This document shows, piece after piece, positions 24,127-32,314 of a stretch of DNA of 37,766 nt; position 1 is the first letter of the stretch, and the number at the start of each line of letters is the position of its first letter. Below the pieces are notes generated by a model, which was given only the letters and a program-made list of their open reading frames with translations, was not told where the DNA came from and made no database searches. Made by a program: the position numbers and the translations under genes. This stretch comes from Cyclobacteriaceae bacterium (GTDB lineage: Bacteria; Bacteroidota; Bacteroidia; Cytophagales; Cyclobacteriaceae): the NCBI GenBank assembly GCA_026989535.1, contig JALSJD010000131.1:1-37766 (forward strand). The letters are read 5' to 3'.

Positions 24127-24323
24127 CCTGTATAATTCATAAATCTTCGTGATGAGCATTTCAAGTGGCTGTTAATCAGGTACTCACGGAGAATTTTGAA
24201 ACAGCTTGTCCCGATTTTTTTTCGGGAGAGGCGTAGCGAGCTACGTTGAGTAGCAAAATTTGAGTAGATTCCTGAGTGATAGTCAGTTGGGATGCGTAAT
24301 AGATTATTCATGAATTATACAGG
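24127..24323 (-). repeat. ~197-bp inverted-end element, long copy B
   Basis: Inverted relative to copy A (18826-19034) and nearly identical outside two indels. The left edge CCTGTATAATTCAT begins one base after the ndk stop codon, and the right end is ATGAATTATACAGG. It carries the internal hairpins CGTAGC-GA-GCTACG and CCCGA...TCGGG. On the minus strand an open frame (24311 to 24123, 62 residues) matches that of copy A apart from the two in-frame indels. It lies between convergent ndk and scpA. Confidence 0.82.
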
Positions 24324-24376
24324 TTAGGGATATTCATTAAACGTCATTCTTGCCTAATGCAGGGATGGCGCTTTTT

Positions 24377-25162
24377 TTAAGCCAGTTTCTTTTCCTGTTT
24401 CGTATCTAATTTTTGAATCCAAAAATTATTATACCCTTCGCCCAGTGTAAGGCTAATTAGTTGCATTTGCAGTAATTCTAAAATAGCTAAAAAATTAAAT
24501 ATTACGGTTACCTTATTTTGTGCACTCGCAATTACATCTACAAAAGATATTTTGCTGGTGTCCACCAGTTTACTTAAAATTTCCTTCTTTTTATCGGCTA
24601 TAGTGTGTGGGTATGGCACTATGGTGTGTACGGGTTTTTTCTGCTCCTCTTCAAATCTTACCAACACGCGTTCATATATTTTTAAGAGCTTGTAAAGATC
24701 TACATCCTGCAATTCCGATTCAACATCTGTGGTTTCAGCAAGTTTTTTAATCTCTTTTAATACATTGCCTCTTTTTTCTTTTAAGCTACGCTTTTCTTCC
24801 AAAGCAGTAAGCTCTCCAATAACTGATTTATACTTTTTGTATTCAAGCAAATGCCTCACCAACTCTTCTCTTGGGTCTATCTCATTGCCAAGCTCATCTA
24901 CTTTTTCTCTAGGCAATAAGAGCTTCGACTTTATTCGCATTAAGGTAGCTGCCACTAAAATAAATTCACTGGCAACATCAATGTTAAGCTTTTCTAAGTG
25001 GGCAATATAGCCTATAAAATCCTCAGTAATTTTCGAAATAGGAATATCATAAATATCCAACTCATCTCTTTCTATAAAAAAAAGAAGCAGGTCAAAAGGG
25101 CCTTCGAATAATGGGAGTTTTATTTCGTAATTCAAATCGGTAATAATCAAATGAGCACTCAA
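24377..25162 (-). CDS. scpA: segregation and condensation protein A
   Basis: A 261-residue kleisin of the SMC-ScpA-ScpB condensin, which organises and separates chromosomes. The N-terminal YEIKLPLFEGPFDLLLFFIERDELDIYDIPI (residues about 12-42) is the ScpA signature that binds the SMC neck. LILVAATLMRIKSKLLLPRE-type helices follow (ASEFILVAATLMRIKSKLLL), and the C-terminal winged helix KVTVIFNFLAILELLQMQLI binds the SMC cap. No scpB or smc gene is in the window. Its start is near the right gene-free stretch; its end faces ndk across repeat copy B. Confidence 0.93.
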   Translation of the reverse strand: MSAHLIITDLNYEIKLPLFEGPFDLLLFFIERDELDIYDIPISKITEDFIGYIAHLEKLNIDVASEFILVAATLMRIKSKLLLPREKVDELGNEIDPREELVRHLLEYKKYKSVIGELTALEEKRSLKEKRGNVLKEIKKLAETTDVESELQDVDLYKLLKIYERVLVRFEEEQKKPVHTIVPYPHTIADKKKEILSKLVDTSKISFVDVIASAQNKVTVIFNFLAILELLQMQLISLTLGEGYNNFWIQKLDTKQEKKLA

Positions 25163-25471
25163 ATATATTGGTATTTATTAATTCTTAAACCTATCTAACC
25201 CGAACTATTTATAAACCTCCAGATTACTATCGGATTAAAAATGAAGAATACCTAAATTGAGCGATTTACTAAAACGATAAGCCTGTCTGATTGGCAAGGC
25301 AGGTGCTAAGCACTGAGTTTGAAAGACTTCAAAAAAACTCGCAATACCTTTTTACCTCCGCTGATTCGCCAACTGGTCGGATTCCGCTCCACCAAGGATT
25401 GGGTGAATAAATAATAAACGACCTCCTCTTGAAAGAAACCCTGATAAATAATTTAGGTTAAAAATGCATCA
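25163..25471. other. gene-free stretch with repeat fragment and orphan short frame
   Basis: This 309-bp gap holds no recognisable gene. 25281-25302 (GCCTGTCTGATTGGCAAGG plus CAGG) shares its ends with the palindrome segment at about 21320-21363. A short frame from TTG 25319 to TAA 25414 (31 residues, including LPPLIRQLVGFRSTKDWVN) is locally richer in G and C than its surroundings and could be a gene remnant. No family was recognised for it. Confidence 0.4.
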
Positions 25472-27010
25472 TTATTTATCCCAATACGAAATTCCAGGCC
25501 AATTATCTGTTCTAAATGGTGCTGCCGGTAGCCCTTCTTTATTATAGAGGTTAACATCTTTAGGGTTATTAGCCCATGCGTACCTTACAGCTACCGGTTT
25601 TGTTACCTCATTACAAATTAACACAACAGTATTTTCGTTTTCGATGGAGGCTTTTGCCCAATAAAACTTTTTATCCGCCCCTGCCACCGCAAACCCATTT
25701 ACATACCCGTATTGGTTTTTAGCCATAAGGCCAGAGCCGGTTTCTTTAAACTTAATCCTAATTTTATTTCCAGTTATTTCCATAGATTCGTACATAGGGC
25801 TTGAATAGACGATGTCTTGGTTATAGGCTATTTTTAGTGCAGATAAAGCCAAACGTTTGCCTACATCTTGTTTGTTTTTAGGGTGCACATCGTCCGCTTC
25901 ACCTATGTCAATAATTACGGCCATGCCCGTGTTAGGCAATCGGTTAAGTGCCATGGTTTGTGCTTCGCGTAGTTCGGCCCAGTTAGCATCCTCAGGTTGG
26001 TTAGCCGGTTGCATAAAGTTGGCTAGTTGCACAAACAGAAATGGAAAATCTCCCTGCCCCCATTTTTTTCTCCAGGAGTCAATCATAGCCGGAAACAAAC
26101 TACGGTATTGGCGAGCACGAGTCTCATTTGATTCCCCTTGGTACCAGGTTACACCACGAATTCCGTAAGGAATAATGGGGGCTATCATGCCATTATAAAG
26201 TGCTGAAGGGCTATTGAAAAACACAGATTCTTCCTTGGTTTGTTTGTTGCCTTCTTCAATATCTTTTAAATAATTGGCATACGCCTTTCTTAACCACTCT
26301 ATATTATTAGTATATGCCAGCCAGTCGTCAAGAATCGGTTTTAGTTGAGGGTCATTAGCCAATGTATCGTGTGGTGTCCAGGCTTCTGCCACAGTTCCGC
26401 CCCAAGAGGTGCTTATTATGCCTACCGGCACATTTAGCTCTTGGTATATTTTACGAATAAAATAATAACCCGTAGCTGTAAATCTCCCAACGTTGGTCGA
26501 ATCGCATTCTTCCCATGTATTTAGCCAATAGTTTTCGTTTCTTATGTTAGGGTTAACCTCCTCCAATGGTTCTGCGGCCCGTGCCTTATTAACCTGAAAA
26601 TGACGAATTTGCGGAAAATTGGCAGAGGCTATTTCCTCTTTGGCATTATTACTTTTGGCTACTTTCATGGCCATATTAGATTGCCCGGAACAAACCCAAA
26701 CTTCGCCCACAAGCACGTTATTAATACTAATTTTATTTTTGCCCGAAACGATAAGCTTAAATGGACCTCCACTTTCTAATGGACCAATGTATAGTTTCCA
26801 CTTTCCGTTAGCTCCTGCTTTAGTTTTAGAACTATGCTTGCCCAATTTTACCACCACTTTTTCTCCTGGGTCTGCCCAACCCCATACGGGTACTTTCATT
26901 TCGCGCTGAAGTATCATATTATCGCTAAAAATTGCTGGAAGCCTTACATCGGCATAAACAATACCCGTGCAGATAAAAAAGAAGAGAAACAGAATGCTAG
27001 TTTTTTTCAT
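25472..27010 (-). CDS. sialate O-acetylesterase-like SGNH esterase
   Basis: A 512-residue exported esterase with signal peptide MKKTSILFLFFFICTGIVYA. An N-terminal beta domain (DVRLPAIFSDNMILQ...VPVWGWADPGEKV) precedes the SASA/SGNH hydrolase core. The nucleophile Ser111 is in VCSGQSNMAM, the block GVTWYQGESN (286-295) contains the oxyanion/active-site region, and Asp374 and His376 in DDVHPKN complete the triad. Such enzymes remove O-acetyl groups from sialic acids, xylan or pectin-type glycans; here the neighbours suggest an acetylated rhamnose-containing glycan. It is last in the leftward GMC operon, 78 bp after the small-subunit gene. Confidence 0.9.
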   Translation of the reverse strand: MKKTSILFLFFFICTGIVYADVRLPAIFSDNMILQREMKVPVWGWADPGEKVVVKLGKHSSKTKAGANGKWKLYIGPLESGGPFKLIVSGKNKISINNVLVGEVWVCSGQSNMAMKVAKSNNAKEEIASANFPQIRHFQVNKARAAEPLEEVNPNIRNENYWLNTWEECDSTNVGRFTATGYYFIRKIYQELNVPVGIISTSWGGTVAEAWTPHDTLANDPQLKPILDDWLAYTNNIEWLRKAYANYLKDIEEGNKQTKEESVFFNSPSALYNGMIAPIIPYGIRGVTWYQGESNETRARQYRSLFPAMIDSWRKKWGQGDFPFLFVQLANFMQPANQPEDANWAELREAQTMALNRLPNTGMAVIIDIGEADDVHPKNKQDVGKRLALSALKIAYNQDIVYSSPMYESMEITGNKIRIKFKETGSGLMAKNQYGYVNGFAVAGADKKFYWAKASIENENTVVLICNEVTKPVAVRYAWANNPKDVNLYNKEGLPAAPFRTDNWPGISYWDK

Positions 27011-27013
27011 AGT

Positions 27014-27034
27014 TTTAAAGATTATTCAGTGAAT
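27014..27034 (+). promoter_or_regulatory. partial copy of the cluster box near the esterase start
   Basis: TTTTAAAGATTATTCAGTGAA shares the right half TTCAGTGAA and AT-rich spacing with the boxes at 29448 and 32208 but is clearly weaker. It lies directly upstream of the leftward esterase gene. Confidence 0.25.
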
Positions 27035-27039
27035 TAAAA

Positions 27040-27056
27040 TGAATTAATCAGGTTAG
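27040..27056. repeat. half-end of the inverted-end element family
   Basis: TGAATTAATCAGGTTAGG-like sequence (TGAATTAATCAGG) is a variant of the element end ATGAATTATACAGG. A similar half, AACCTGATTAGTTAATGA, sits at 35563-35580 just before another gene. These are too short to assign firmly. Confidence 0.3.
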
Positions 27057-27088
27057 GTAAGGAGCGAGCCTTATATCCTACAACAAGC

Positions 27089-27682
27089 CTATAAAGACCA
27101 TTTTTTGCCTCCTGTTGCTTCTTCCAAAGAAATGCAGCCTAGTTGCACACCAGGAATAGGGTCGTAGGCCAATACATGTTCGCCCACTTGTTCACTTGAT
27201 GTGTAACCCCACATGGTTTTACTCCTTAAGTCGGTAAGAGCAGCTAAAACCAACGCATTGTGTTTATCGTCCTTAAAAGCCTCCTGTTCTTTTTTTGTTG
27301 CTCTCAGGTATTTGGTCAATAAATCATCATAATCTTTAGTTTTTAAGCTATTAGGTTCTTTGTCAATTAATCCCAATTCTTTCATAATAGCCTCTATTCT
27401 TTCCTTAAAAATGGCTTGTTGCTCTATGTCCATCACTTGATCGGCCATTAAATCAATAAATTCTACCACATTTACCTCCTGTGCTCCGGGAGTTGCTTCT
27501 GTTTTAGGCAATATAAGATTCACTAATTCTCTCACAACTTTACCTTCATTTACAGATAAAAACTTGGGAATCCACTTGGCTTCTTCGGTTGTGCAACTTT
27601 GCAATAAGCTAAAAATAGTGGGTGCAGCAAGTACATTACCGATGGAAAGACCTACCCCTTTTAATGCATTTCTTCTGTTCAT
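27089..27682 (-). CDS. gluconate 2-dehydrogenase subunit 3 family protein (Tat signal)
   Basis: A 197-residue partner of GMC dehydrogenases. The twin-arginine signal is MNRRNALKGVGLSIG, followed by a hydrophobic stretch and LLQSC, a possible lipobox. The body is helical (VNEGKVVRELVNLILPKTEATPGAQEVNVVEFIDLMAD), typical of PF13618. In known complexes this subunit carries the Tat signal and the catalytic subunit is carried along. The catalytic GMC gene upstream, 5 bp away, has no signal of its own, which fits this hitchhiker model. Location: periplasm. Confidence 0.88.
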   Translation of the reverse strand: MNRRNALKGVGLSIGNVLAAPTIFSLLQSCTTEEAKWIPKFLSVNEGKVVRELVNLILPKTEATPGAQEVNVVEFIDLMADQVMDIEQQAIFKERIEAIMKELGLIDKEPNSLKTKDYDDLLTKYLRATKKEQEAFKDDKHNALVLAALTDLRSKTMWGYTSSEQVGEHVLAYDPIPGVQLGCISLEEATGGKKWSL

Positions 27683-27687
27683 AGCTA

Positions 27688-29385
27688 TTAGGATTTTGTT
27701 TTTTTAAATTCATTAGCCGCATGATTGGCCGCCCTTGCAGTTAATGCCATATACGTAAGCGATGGGTTTTGGCATGCAGAGGATGTCATACAGGCACCAT
27801 CGGTAACATATACATTTGGAACCGTATGAACTTGGTTATTGCTATTTAATATAGAGGTTTTGGGGTCTTTGCCCATACGAGCTGTACCCATTTCATGTAT
27901 GCCTATACCAGGTGAACCTGGCATATCGTAAGTTTTAACATCTGTAAACCCAGCCTTTTCAAGCATTTCTTTTGCTTGTTGTGTCATATCTTCTCTCATC
28001 TTCAATTCATTCTCCTTCCATTCCACATCAAATGTTACGGTTGGCAAGCCCCATTCATCCAACTTGTCATAATCAAGCGTTATTTTATTGTCGTGGTAGG
28101 GCAGGCATTCTCCAAACCCTCCAAAATACATTCTCCAACCTGGTGCCTCCAATATTTTTTCTTTAAAATCAGCCCCATACCCATACTCTGCAATAAGCTC
28201 AGAAATGTCTCCTGTCCTGCTGGCTCCACCCTGATACCCATATCCCCTCAAAAATGCTTGCTTGCTTTCTTTATCTCCTAAATTTCTAAACCGGGGCAGG
28301 TATATTCCAGAAGGCCTTCGTCCTTTATAATATTTATCTTCATACCCCTCTATTTTTCCAGAGGCTCCAGCCCTCATATGATGATCCATCACATTATGTC
28401 CCAGTTCACCACTATCATTGCCCAGCCCATTAGGAAACCGCTCAGATTTAGATTGCATTAAAATAGAAGCCGAAGCAATGGCCGAAGCACAGCAAAAAAT
28501 AATTTTTGCACTAAAAGTAAAGGTTTCCTTGGTTTCTGCATCAATTACTCTAACGCCTGTGGCACGCTTTAATGTATCGTCATATATAATTTCATGTACA
28601 ATCGAGTGAGGTCTGAGGGTCATGTTTCCAGTACGTGCTGCTGCCGGTAAGGTAGAGGCATTACTACTAAAATAGCCTCCAAACGGGCACCCACTCGCAC
28701 ACTTGCGCCTAAATTGGCACTTATTTCTACCTTCGTATTCTTTGCCCCCGGTTATATGAGCCGCCCTTCCAATTATCAGCGACCTGTCCGAATAATTTTT
28801 TGCCAAACTTTTTTTCATGTATTTTTCAACACAAGTCATTTCCATGGGCGGCTCAAATATGCCATCTGGTAATTGAGGCAGACCTGCTTTTTCTCCGCTA
28901 ACACCAATATAGCTTTCAACATGGTCATACCATGGAGAAATATCTTTATACCTGATAGGCCAGTCAACAGCTATGTCTTCTTTTTTGTTTGCCTCAAAAT
29001 CTAGGTCGCTTAACCGGTAACTTTGCCTGGCCCAGGTAATAGAACGGCCTCCTACATGGTATCCTCTTATCCAGTCAAAACGTTTGGTTTCGTTATAAGG
29101 GTGCTTTAAGTCATTTACAAACCAATCTTTGATAGACTCATTTTTAGGATAACCTGCCCTGTTTTGCTTTGGGCGCTTTCTTCTATCCTCTCGAGATGTT
29201 TTTCCTCTTAGTTCAAAATCCCAAGGATCTTTGTACATGTTAGGGTAATCTTTGATATGCTCTATCATGCGTCCTCGTTCTAATACCAGTGTTTTTAGCC
29301 CATTTTCACAAAGCTCTTTTGCTGCCCAGCCACCCGATATACCCGTACCTATTACTATTGCATCATACTCTTTTTGTATTTTCAT
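27688..29385 (-). CDS. GMC-family FAD-dependent sugar/glycoside dehydrogenase
   Basis: A 565-residue flavoprotein. The dinucleotide fold is AIVIGTGISGGWAAKEL (9-25), HVGGRSITWARQSYRL (110-124) is the second FAD motif, and the catalytic pair is probably His497 (HEMGTARMG) with Asn540 (CQNPSLTYM). A Cys-rich insert, Cys223, Cys229 and Cys233 in NKCQFRRKCASGCPFGG, recalls the Fe-S site of gluconate and FAD-glucose dehydrogenases. Relatives oxidise sugars or the C3 hydroxyl of glycosides. It has no export signal but is paired with a Tat-signal small subunit. It leads the operon that continues with the small subunit and the esterase. Confidence 0.92.
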   Translation of the reverse strand: MKIQKEYDAIVIGTGISGGWAAKELCENGLKTLVLERGRMIEHIKDYPNMYKDPWDFELRGKTSREDRRKRPKQNRAGYPKNESIKDWFVNDLKHPYNETKRFDWIRGYHVGGRSITWARQSYRLSDLDFEANKKEDIAVDWPIRYKDISPWYDHVESYIGVSGEKAGLPQLPDGIFEPPMEMTCVEKYMKKSLAKNYSDRSLIIGRAAHITGGKEYEGRNKCQFRRKCASGCPFGGYFSSNASTLPAAARTGNMTLRPHSIVHEIIYDDTLKRATGVRVIDAETKETFTFSAKIIFCCASAIASASILMQSKSERFPNGLGNDSGELGHNVMDHHMRAGASGKIEGYEDKYYKGRRPSGIYLPRFRNLGDKESKQAFLRGYGYQGGASRTGDISELIAEYGYGADFKEKILEAPGWRMYFGGFGECLPYHDNKITLDYDKLDEWGLPTVTFDVEWKENELKMREDMTQQAKEMLEKAGFTDVKTYDMPGSPGIGIHEMGTARMGKDPKTSILNSNNQVHTVPNVYVTDGACMTSSACQNPSLTYMALTARAANHAANEFKKTKS

Positions 29386-29447
29386 TTACATAAAGGTTTA
29401 TAAATCTTTTTTATTTACTCGCAAAATACCCATTTTGAAATTTATTA

Positions 29448-29469
29448 TTGTTCAAAATTTTTCAGTGAA
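29448..29469 (+). promoter_or_regulatory. recurring 22-bp box, copy 1
   Basis: TTGTTCAAAAT followed by TTTTCAGTGAA. It is identical at 20 of 22 positions to the box at 32208-32229 upstream of the TIM-barrel gene. Same orientation as the other copies. A regulatory role is inferred from recurrence in gene-free DNA of one cluster. Confidence 0.5.
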
Positions 29470-29655
29470 AATATATGTACAAATAAACATATCACAAGTA
29501 TGCCTCAAACGAAAGGGTATATGTATGCGCCTATTTTAAGGTAAAACAAATTATATGTAAGTTGTTCAAAAGGTTAAGTAAGAATATTTTTTTCCATTTA
29601 GCAGACTTTTGAAATATATAAAGGCTTATTATTGTTTTTGTTAAAAGGTTTTATT

Positions 29656-29677
29656 TTGTTTAAATTCTTTCAATTAA
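29656..29677 (+). promoter_or_regulatory. recurring 22-bp box, copy 2 (upstream of rhamnosidase)
   Basis: TTGTTTAAATT followed by CTTTCAATTAA, 19 of 22 positions shared with the copy at 32208-32229. It ends 52 bp upstream of the rhamnosidase start. Confidence 0.45.
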
Positions 29678-29729
29678 AAACAAATGATGGCGAAAATAAT
29701 ATCTGCTTTATTGCGCTTAAAATAGTTTT

Positions 29730-32147
29730 ATGTTTTACTTGTTTCAAAAGATGTTTAAATATATTACACTGTGCTGGTTTGCACTCCATTTGATTTATAG
29801 TGTTTCTGGTTATGCGCAGGTTACAAATCCAAATTTGTTTAATTCCCCGTGGGAAGCATCCTGGATAGAGGTTCCTGATGAGCCGACCAAAGACTACGGG
29901 GTGTACCTTTTTAGAAAACAAGTAATATTAAAGAGCAAGCCAGATTCATTTATAATACATATATCGGCCGATAACCGATATAAGCTTTATGTAAACCAAA
30001 AACTTGTTTCCCTTGGGCCATCCCGAAGCGATATATACTATTGGAATTATGAAACGGTGGATATTGCTCCCTACCTAAAATCAGGAGAAAATATTATAGG
30101 AGCTGTTGTATGGAATGGTGGAGATTTAAGGCCTGAAGCCCAAATATCTCTTCGAACAGGATTAATCATTCAGGGCAATACAGCTAGGCAAAAGATTATT
30201 AACACAGATGATTCCTGGAAATGTATCAAAAACAAAGCGTATAGCCCTTTAAATGGGATAGGTTACCGTACGTATTATGTTGCAGGTTCTGGAGAACTGG
30301 TGGATATGAACCACTATCCGATGCATTGGCTTGATTCGACCTTTGACGACACGTACTGGCTACAAGCAGCACCCATAGCTAATGGTGTGCCCAAAGGCGT
30401 TATTTGGGGGGCTAAATGGTGGATGCTGGTGCCTTCAAAACTTCCGCAAATGGAGTTAACAGTGCAACGATTAGCTAAACTTAGAAAAGCCGAAGGAATT
30501 AAAGTAACATCATCTTTTCCTGAAACCGATTCAAAAATCACAATTCCTCCAAACACAAAAGTTACGTTATTACTCGACCAAGGCTACCTTACAAATGCCT
30601 ACTTTACACTTCATTTTAGTAATGGGAAAAATGCGGGTATAGGTATTGGTTATGCAGAATCTCTTTTTAAAGAAAAGCCCAGTATAAACCATTATTCTGT
30701 AGTAAAAGGGAATCGGAATACTGTTGAAGGATATTATTTTGCAGGACGAAGAGACAGCATTGTTTCCAATGGCACAACCGACCAAAAATTTACAACGTTA
30801 GACTGGCGAACATACAGGTATGTTCAACTATCCATTACCACCCAAGAGCACCCCTTAATTATTGAAGATATTTACGGAACATTTACCGGATACCCGTTTA
30901 AGTACAACGCCAAATTTATAACGGCCAACAAAGAATTAGATAAAATGTTGGAGATTGGGTGGCGTACAGCCCGGCTATGTGCCTTTGAAACCTACATGGA
31001 TTGCCCCTATTATGAGCAGTTGCAATACATTGGTGATACACGTATTCAGGCACTGGTGTCGTTTTATAATAGTGGGGACGACCGCCTAGTGAGAAACGCA
31101 CTTGAGCAAATGGATCATTCGCGAATAGCAGAAGGAATAACATTGAGCAGGCATCCATCCTATACTCCACAGCAGATTTCGACTTTTTCTTTATGGTATG
31201 TAGGTATGCTGCATGACTATTGGATGTACAGACCCGATGCTGCTTTTGTAAAGGATAAATTAAATGGTGTCAGAGGTGTGTTGGGTTTTTTTAGCCAATA
31301 TCAGGAGCATGACGGCTCTTTAAAAAATGTTCCTTATTGGTTATTTACAGATTGGGTGAAAGGAAACGATGCATGGACATCAGGAGTGGGGCCTATCGGT
31401 AAAACGGGTACTTCCTCCATACTTGACTTACAATTGCTGTGGGCTTATCAGTTAGCATCAAAAATGGAAAAACAGATGGGAATTGGGTATTATGCAGATT
31501 TGTATAAAAAAAAATCGCATCAATTGGAAAATACCATTCGAGCTAGCTATTGGGATAGCTCCAAAGGCCTTTTTGCAGATACGCAGGAAAAAAAGCTATT
31601 TTCGCAACATGCCAATTCGCTGGCAATTCTTACAGGAGTTGTAAAAGATAGTGCCGCAAGTATTGTGGCGCAAAATATGCTTTCCAATAAAGATTTAGCA
31701 CCTGCATCTATTTATTTTAAATTTTATTTACACATGGCATTAGTTAAGGCCGGCTTAGGAAATGAGTACCTTAACTGGCTTGGTAAATGGCGAGAGAATA
31801 TGCGTATGGGCTTAACTACCTGGGCCGAAAATTCCAGTATTTCAACATCTCGATCAGATTGCCATGCTTGGGGAGCCAGCCCCAATATTGAATTTTTTAG
31901 AACTGTATTAGGAGTAGATTCGGCTGCACCGGGTTTTGGTGTAGTAAAGGTTAAGCCACATTTGGGCGATTTTAAAAAAGCCTATGGAGAAATTCCTCAT
32001 CCTAATGGAAAGCTAACCGTTGCCTACGAATTAGTAAAAAATAAATGGAAAGTTACTATTACCCTGCCCAAAAACACTACAGGGTATCTTATTTGGGAAA
32101 AAGAACGAATTAACCTTACTGCTGGTATAAATAAAATAAACCCGTAA
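29730..32147 (+). CDS. GH78-like alpha-L-rhamnosidase
   Basis: An 805-residue exported glycoside hydrolase that removes terminal alpha-L-rhamnose. A signal ending SVSGYAQ is followed by beta-sandwich domains (SWIEVPDEPTKDYGVYLFRKQ, ISADNRYKLYVNQ, and a second around 240-390). An (alpha/alpha)6 barrel (about 395-725) carries the GH78 motif TYMDCPYYEQLQYIGDTRIQ, in which Glu429 is the likely general acid and Asp436 lies in the same loop. TTWAENSS provides the likely second acid. A C-terminal beta domain has GFGVVKVKPHLGDF. The start may instead be the ATG at 29751, which gives a cleaner signal peptide. It heads the rightward series. Confidence 0.87.
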   Translation: MFYLFQKMFKYITLCWFALHLIYSVSGYAQVTNPNLFNSPWEASWIEVPDEPTKDYGVYLFRKQVILKSKPDSFIIHISADNRYKLYVNQKLVSLGPSRSDIYYWNYETVDIAPYLKSGENIIGAVVWNGGDLRPEAQISLRTGLIIQGNTARQKIINTDDSWKCIKNKAYSPLNGIGYRTYYVAGSGELVDMNHYPMHWLDSTFDDTYWLQAAPIANGVPKGVIWGAKWWMLVPSKLPQMELTVQRLAKLRKAEGIKVTSSFPETDSKITIPPNTKVTLLLDQGYLTNAYFTLHFSNGKNAGIGIGYAESLFKEKPSINHYSVVKGNRNTVEGYYFAGRRDSIVSNGTTDQKFTTLDWRTYRYVQLSITTQEHPLIIEDIYGTFTGYPFKYNAKFITANKELDKMLEIGWRTARLCAFETYMDCPYYEQLQYIGDTRIQALVSFYNSGDDRLVRNALEQMDHSRIAEGITLSRHPSYTPQQISTFSLWYVGMLHDYWMYRPDAAFVKDKLNGVRGVLGFFSQYQEHDGSLKNVPYWLFTDWVKGNDAWTSGVGPIGKTGTSSILDLQLLWAYQLASKMEKQMGIGYYADLYKKKSHQLENTIRASYWDSSKGLFADTQEKKLFSQHANSLAILTGVVKDSAASIVAQNMLSNKDLAPASIYFKFYLHMALVKAGLGNEYLNWLGKWRENMRMGLTTWAENSSISTSRSDCHAWGASPNIEFFRTVLGVDSAAPGFGVVKVKPHLGDFKKAYGEIPHPNGKLTVAYELVKNKWKVTITLPKNTTGYLIWEKERINLTAGINKINP

Positions 32148-32207
32148 ACGCAGTGTTTGGTTCGGAAGGGCTGCCCATATAACCCAAATTTAGGTAGTAA
32201 CCTGTTT

Positions 32208-32229
32208 TTGTTCAAATTCTTTCAGTGAA
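32208..32229 (+). promoter_or_regulatory. recurring 22-bp box, copy 3 (upstream of TIM-barrel gene)
   Basis: TTGTTCAAATT followed by CTTTCAGTGAA. The best-matching pair is with 29448-29469. It ends 85 bp before the lipoprotein gene at 32315, in a 167-bp gap that suggests a separate promoter there. Confidence 0.5.
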
Positions 32230-32314
32230 TGAAAGTAAACAAGCATAAAAATATAATTGCATACTTTCACATTATAGAGGCTTCCTGTAGAAATCATAAA
32301 ACAAATAAGGATAT

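Larger units (their letters stand above)
29386..29729. promoter_or_regulatory. divergent intergenic region between GMC operon and rhamnosidase
   Basis: This 344-bp AT-rich region holds the promoters of both carbohydrate transcripts. It contains two copies of a 22-bp box (29448-29469 and 29656-29677). On the minus strand near 29421-29428, TATTTTGC resembles a TAnnTTTG box for the GMC operon. No gene or strong hairpin was seen. Confidence 0.5.

Noticed and set aside
27972-28281. Overlapping rightward frames inside the GMC gene
   Set aside because: Two different frames open over the same stretch and no family signal; shadows of the GMC gene.
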